This document shows positions 63,905 to 64,000 of a DNA stretch of 64,000 bases, one piece after another; position 1 is the stretch's first letter; each line of letters starts with the position of its first letter. The position numbers were made by a program, and so were the translations under genes. The DNA is from Sphingomonadales bacterium (GTDB taxonomy: Bacteria; Pseudomonadota; Alphaproteobacteria; Sphingomonadales; Sphingomonadaceae). The stretch covers positions 124,001-188,000 of the forward strand of contig JAGWMZ010000002.1 of the NCBI GenBank assembly GCA_028871475.1, in the 5' to 3' direction. Below the pieces are notes generated by a model, which did not search any database, was not told where the DNA came from, and saw only the letters and a list, made by a program, of their open reading frames with translations.

Positions 63905-64000
63905 CACCTGCCTGCCCTGGGGGGCGCCGTGCCTGCGACAGGCTGAAACCTGTTCGGGCAACCGGGGCCGATGTTTTGCATTCTTTGTTCGTGAAGCCGG
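63905..64000. other. Non-coding end of window after queF
   Basis: 96 bases with no recognisable feature. Confidence 0.5.

Overview
This 64 kb window is high-GC chromosomal DNA from an alphaproteobacterium, most likely a sphingomonad of the Novosphingobium type. That placement is inferred from protein style and gene order (scpA-scpB-tatABC, a full dcw cluster, bpt-tamA-tamB, an assimilatory sulfur cluster with DUF2849 and DUF934); no marker gene was searched. I see no prophage, integrase, IS element or CRISPR array. Nearly all of it is housekeeping DNA packed into tight operons with 1-8 nt gene overlaps.

Layout. 1-2.6 kb: the end of scpA, scpB, and the Tat export genes tatA, tatB, tatC. 2.6-5.3 kb: a minus-strand pair (3-hydroxyisobutyrate-dehydrogenase-like enzyme and exported amidohydrolase). 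5.4-14.5 kb: ilvA, then bpt, tamA and tamB. 14.5-21.4 kb: mostly minus strand, with a lone GH24 lysozyme, a 51-residue membrane protein, glnA, glnB, argC, an SH3-only protein and a leucyl aminopeptidase, then a plus-strand DUF3298-like protein. 21.4-26.5 kb: map, ccmA/ccmB, a DNA glycosylase, a 2Fe-2S ferredoxin, a cysteine synthase and a small membrane protein. 27.0-46.3 kb: the complete division and cell wall (dcw) cluster mraZ-rsmH-ftsL-ftsI-murE-murF-mraY-murD-ftsW-murG-murC-murB-ddl-ftsQ-ftsA-ftsZ. 46.3-51.5 kb: a TPR/SPOR protein, a YbjN protein, proC, a Bax-inhibitor-1 homologue and a proline-rich lipoprotein. 51.7-55.3 kb: tRNA-Ala(CGC), obgE, an NDUFA9-like epimerase and proB. 55.4-61.5 kb: a minus-strand sulfur assimilation region (sseA, metC, cobA, DUF2849, cysI, DUF934, cysH). 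61.7-63.9 kb: a proline-rich membrane protein and queF.

How the genes work together. The dcw cluster supplies the cytoplasmic peptidoglycan precursor enzymes (MurB to MurG, MraY, Ddl) and the core divisome (FtsL, FtsI, FtsW, FtsQ, FtsA, FtsZ); the SPOR protein just after it probably binds septal peptidoglycan. The sulfur cluster reduces APS to sulfite (CysH) and sulfite to sulfide (CysI). CobA begins siroheme synthesis for CysI, and MetC and SseA handle sulfur amino acids. GlnB and GlnA form the PII/glutamine synthetase pair of nitrogen assimilation.

The most distinctive non-coding signal is a family of palindromic repeats at gene 3' ends. Two roughly 210-bp composite elements, at 22285-22494 and 52998-53204, share identical 31-bp terminal inverted repeats, and a solo palindrome and a variant lie elsewhere. 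I found no convincing undescribed multi-gene system; the findings below are local anomalies and regulatory candidates.
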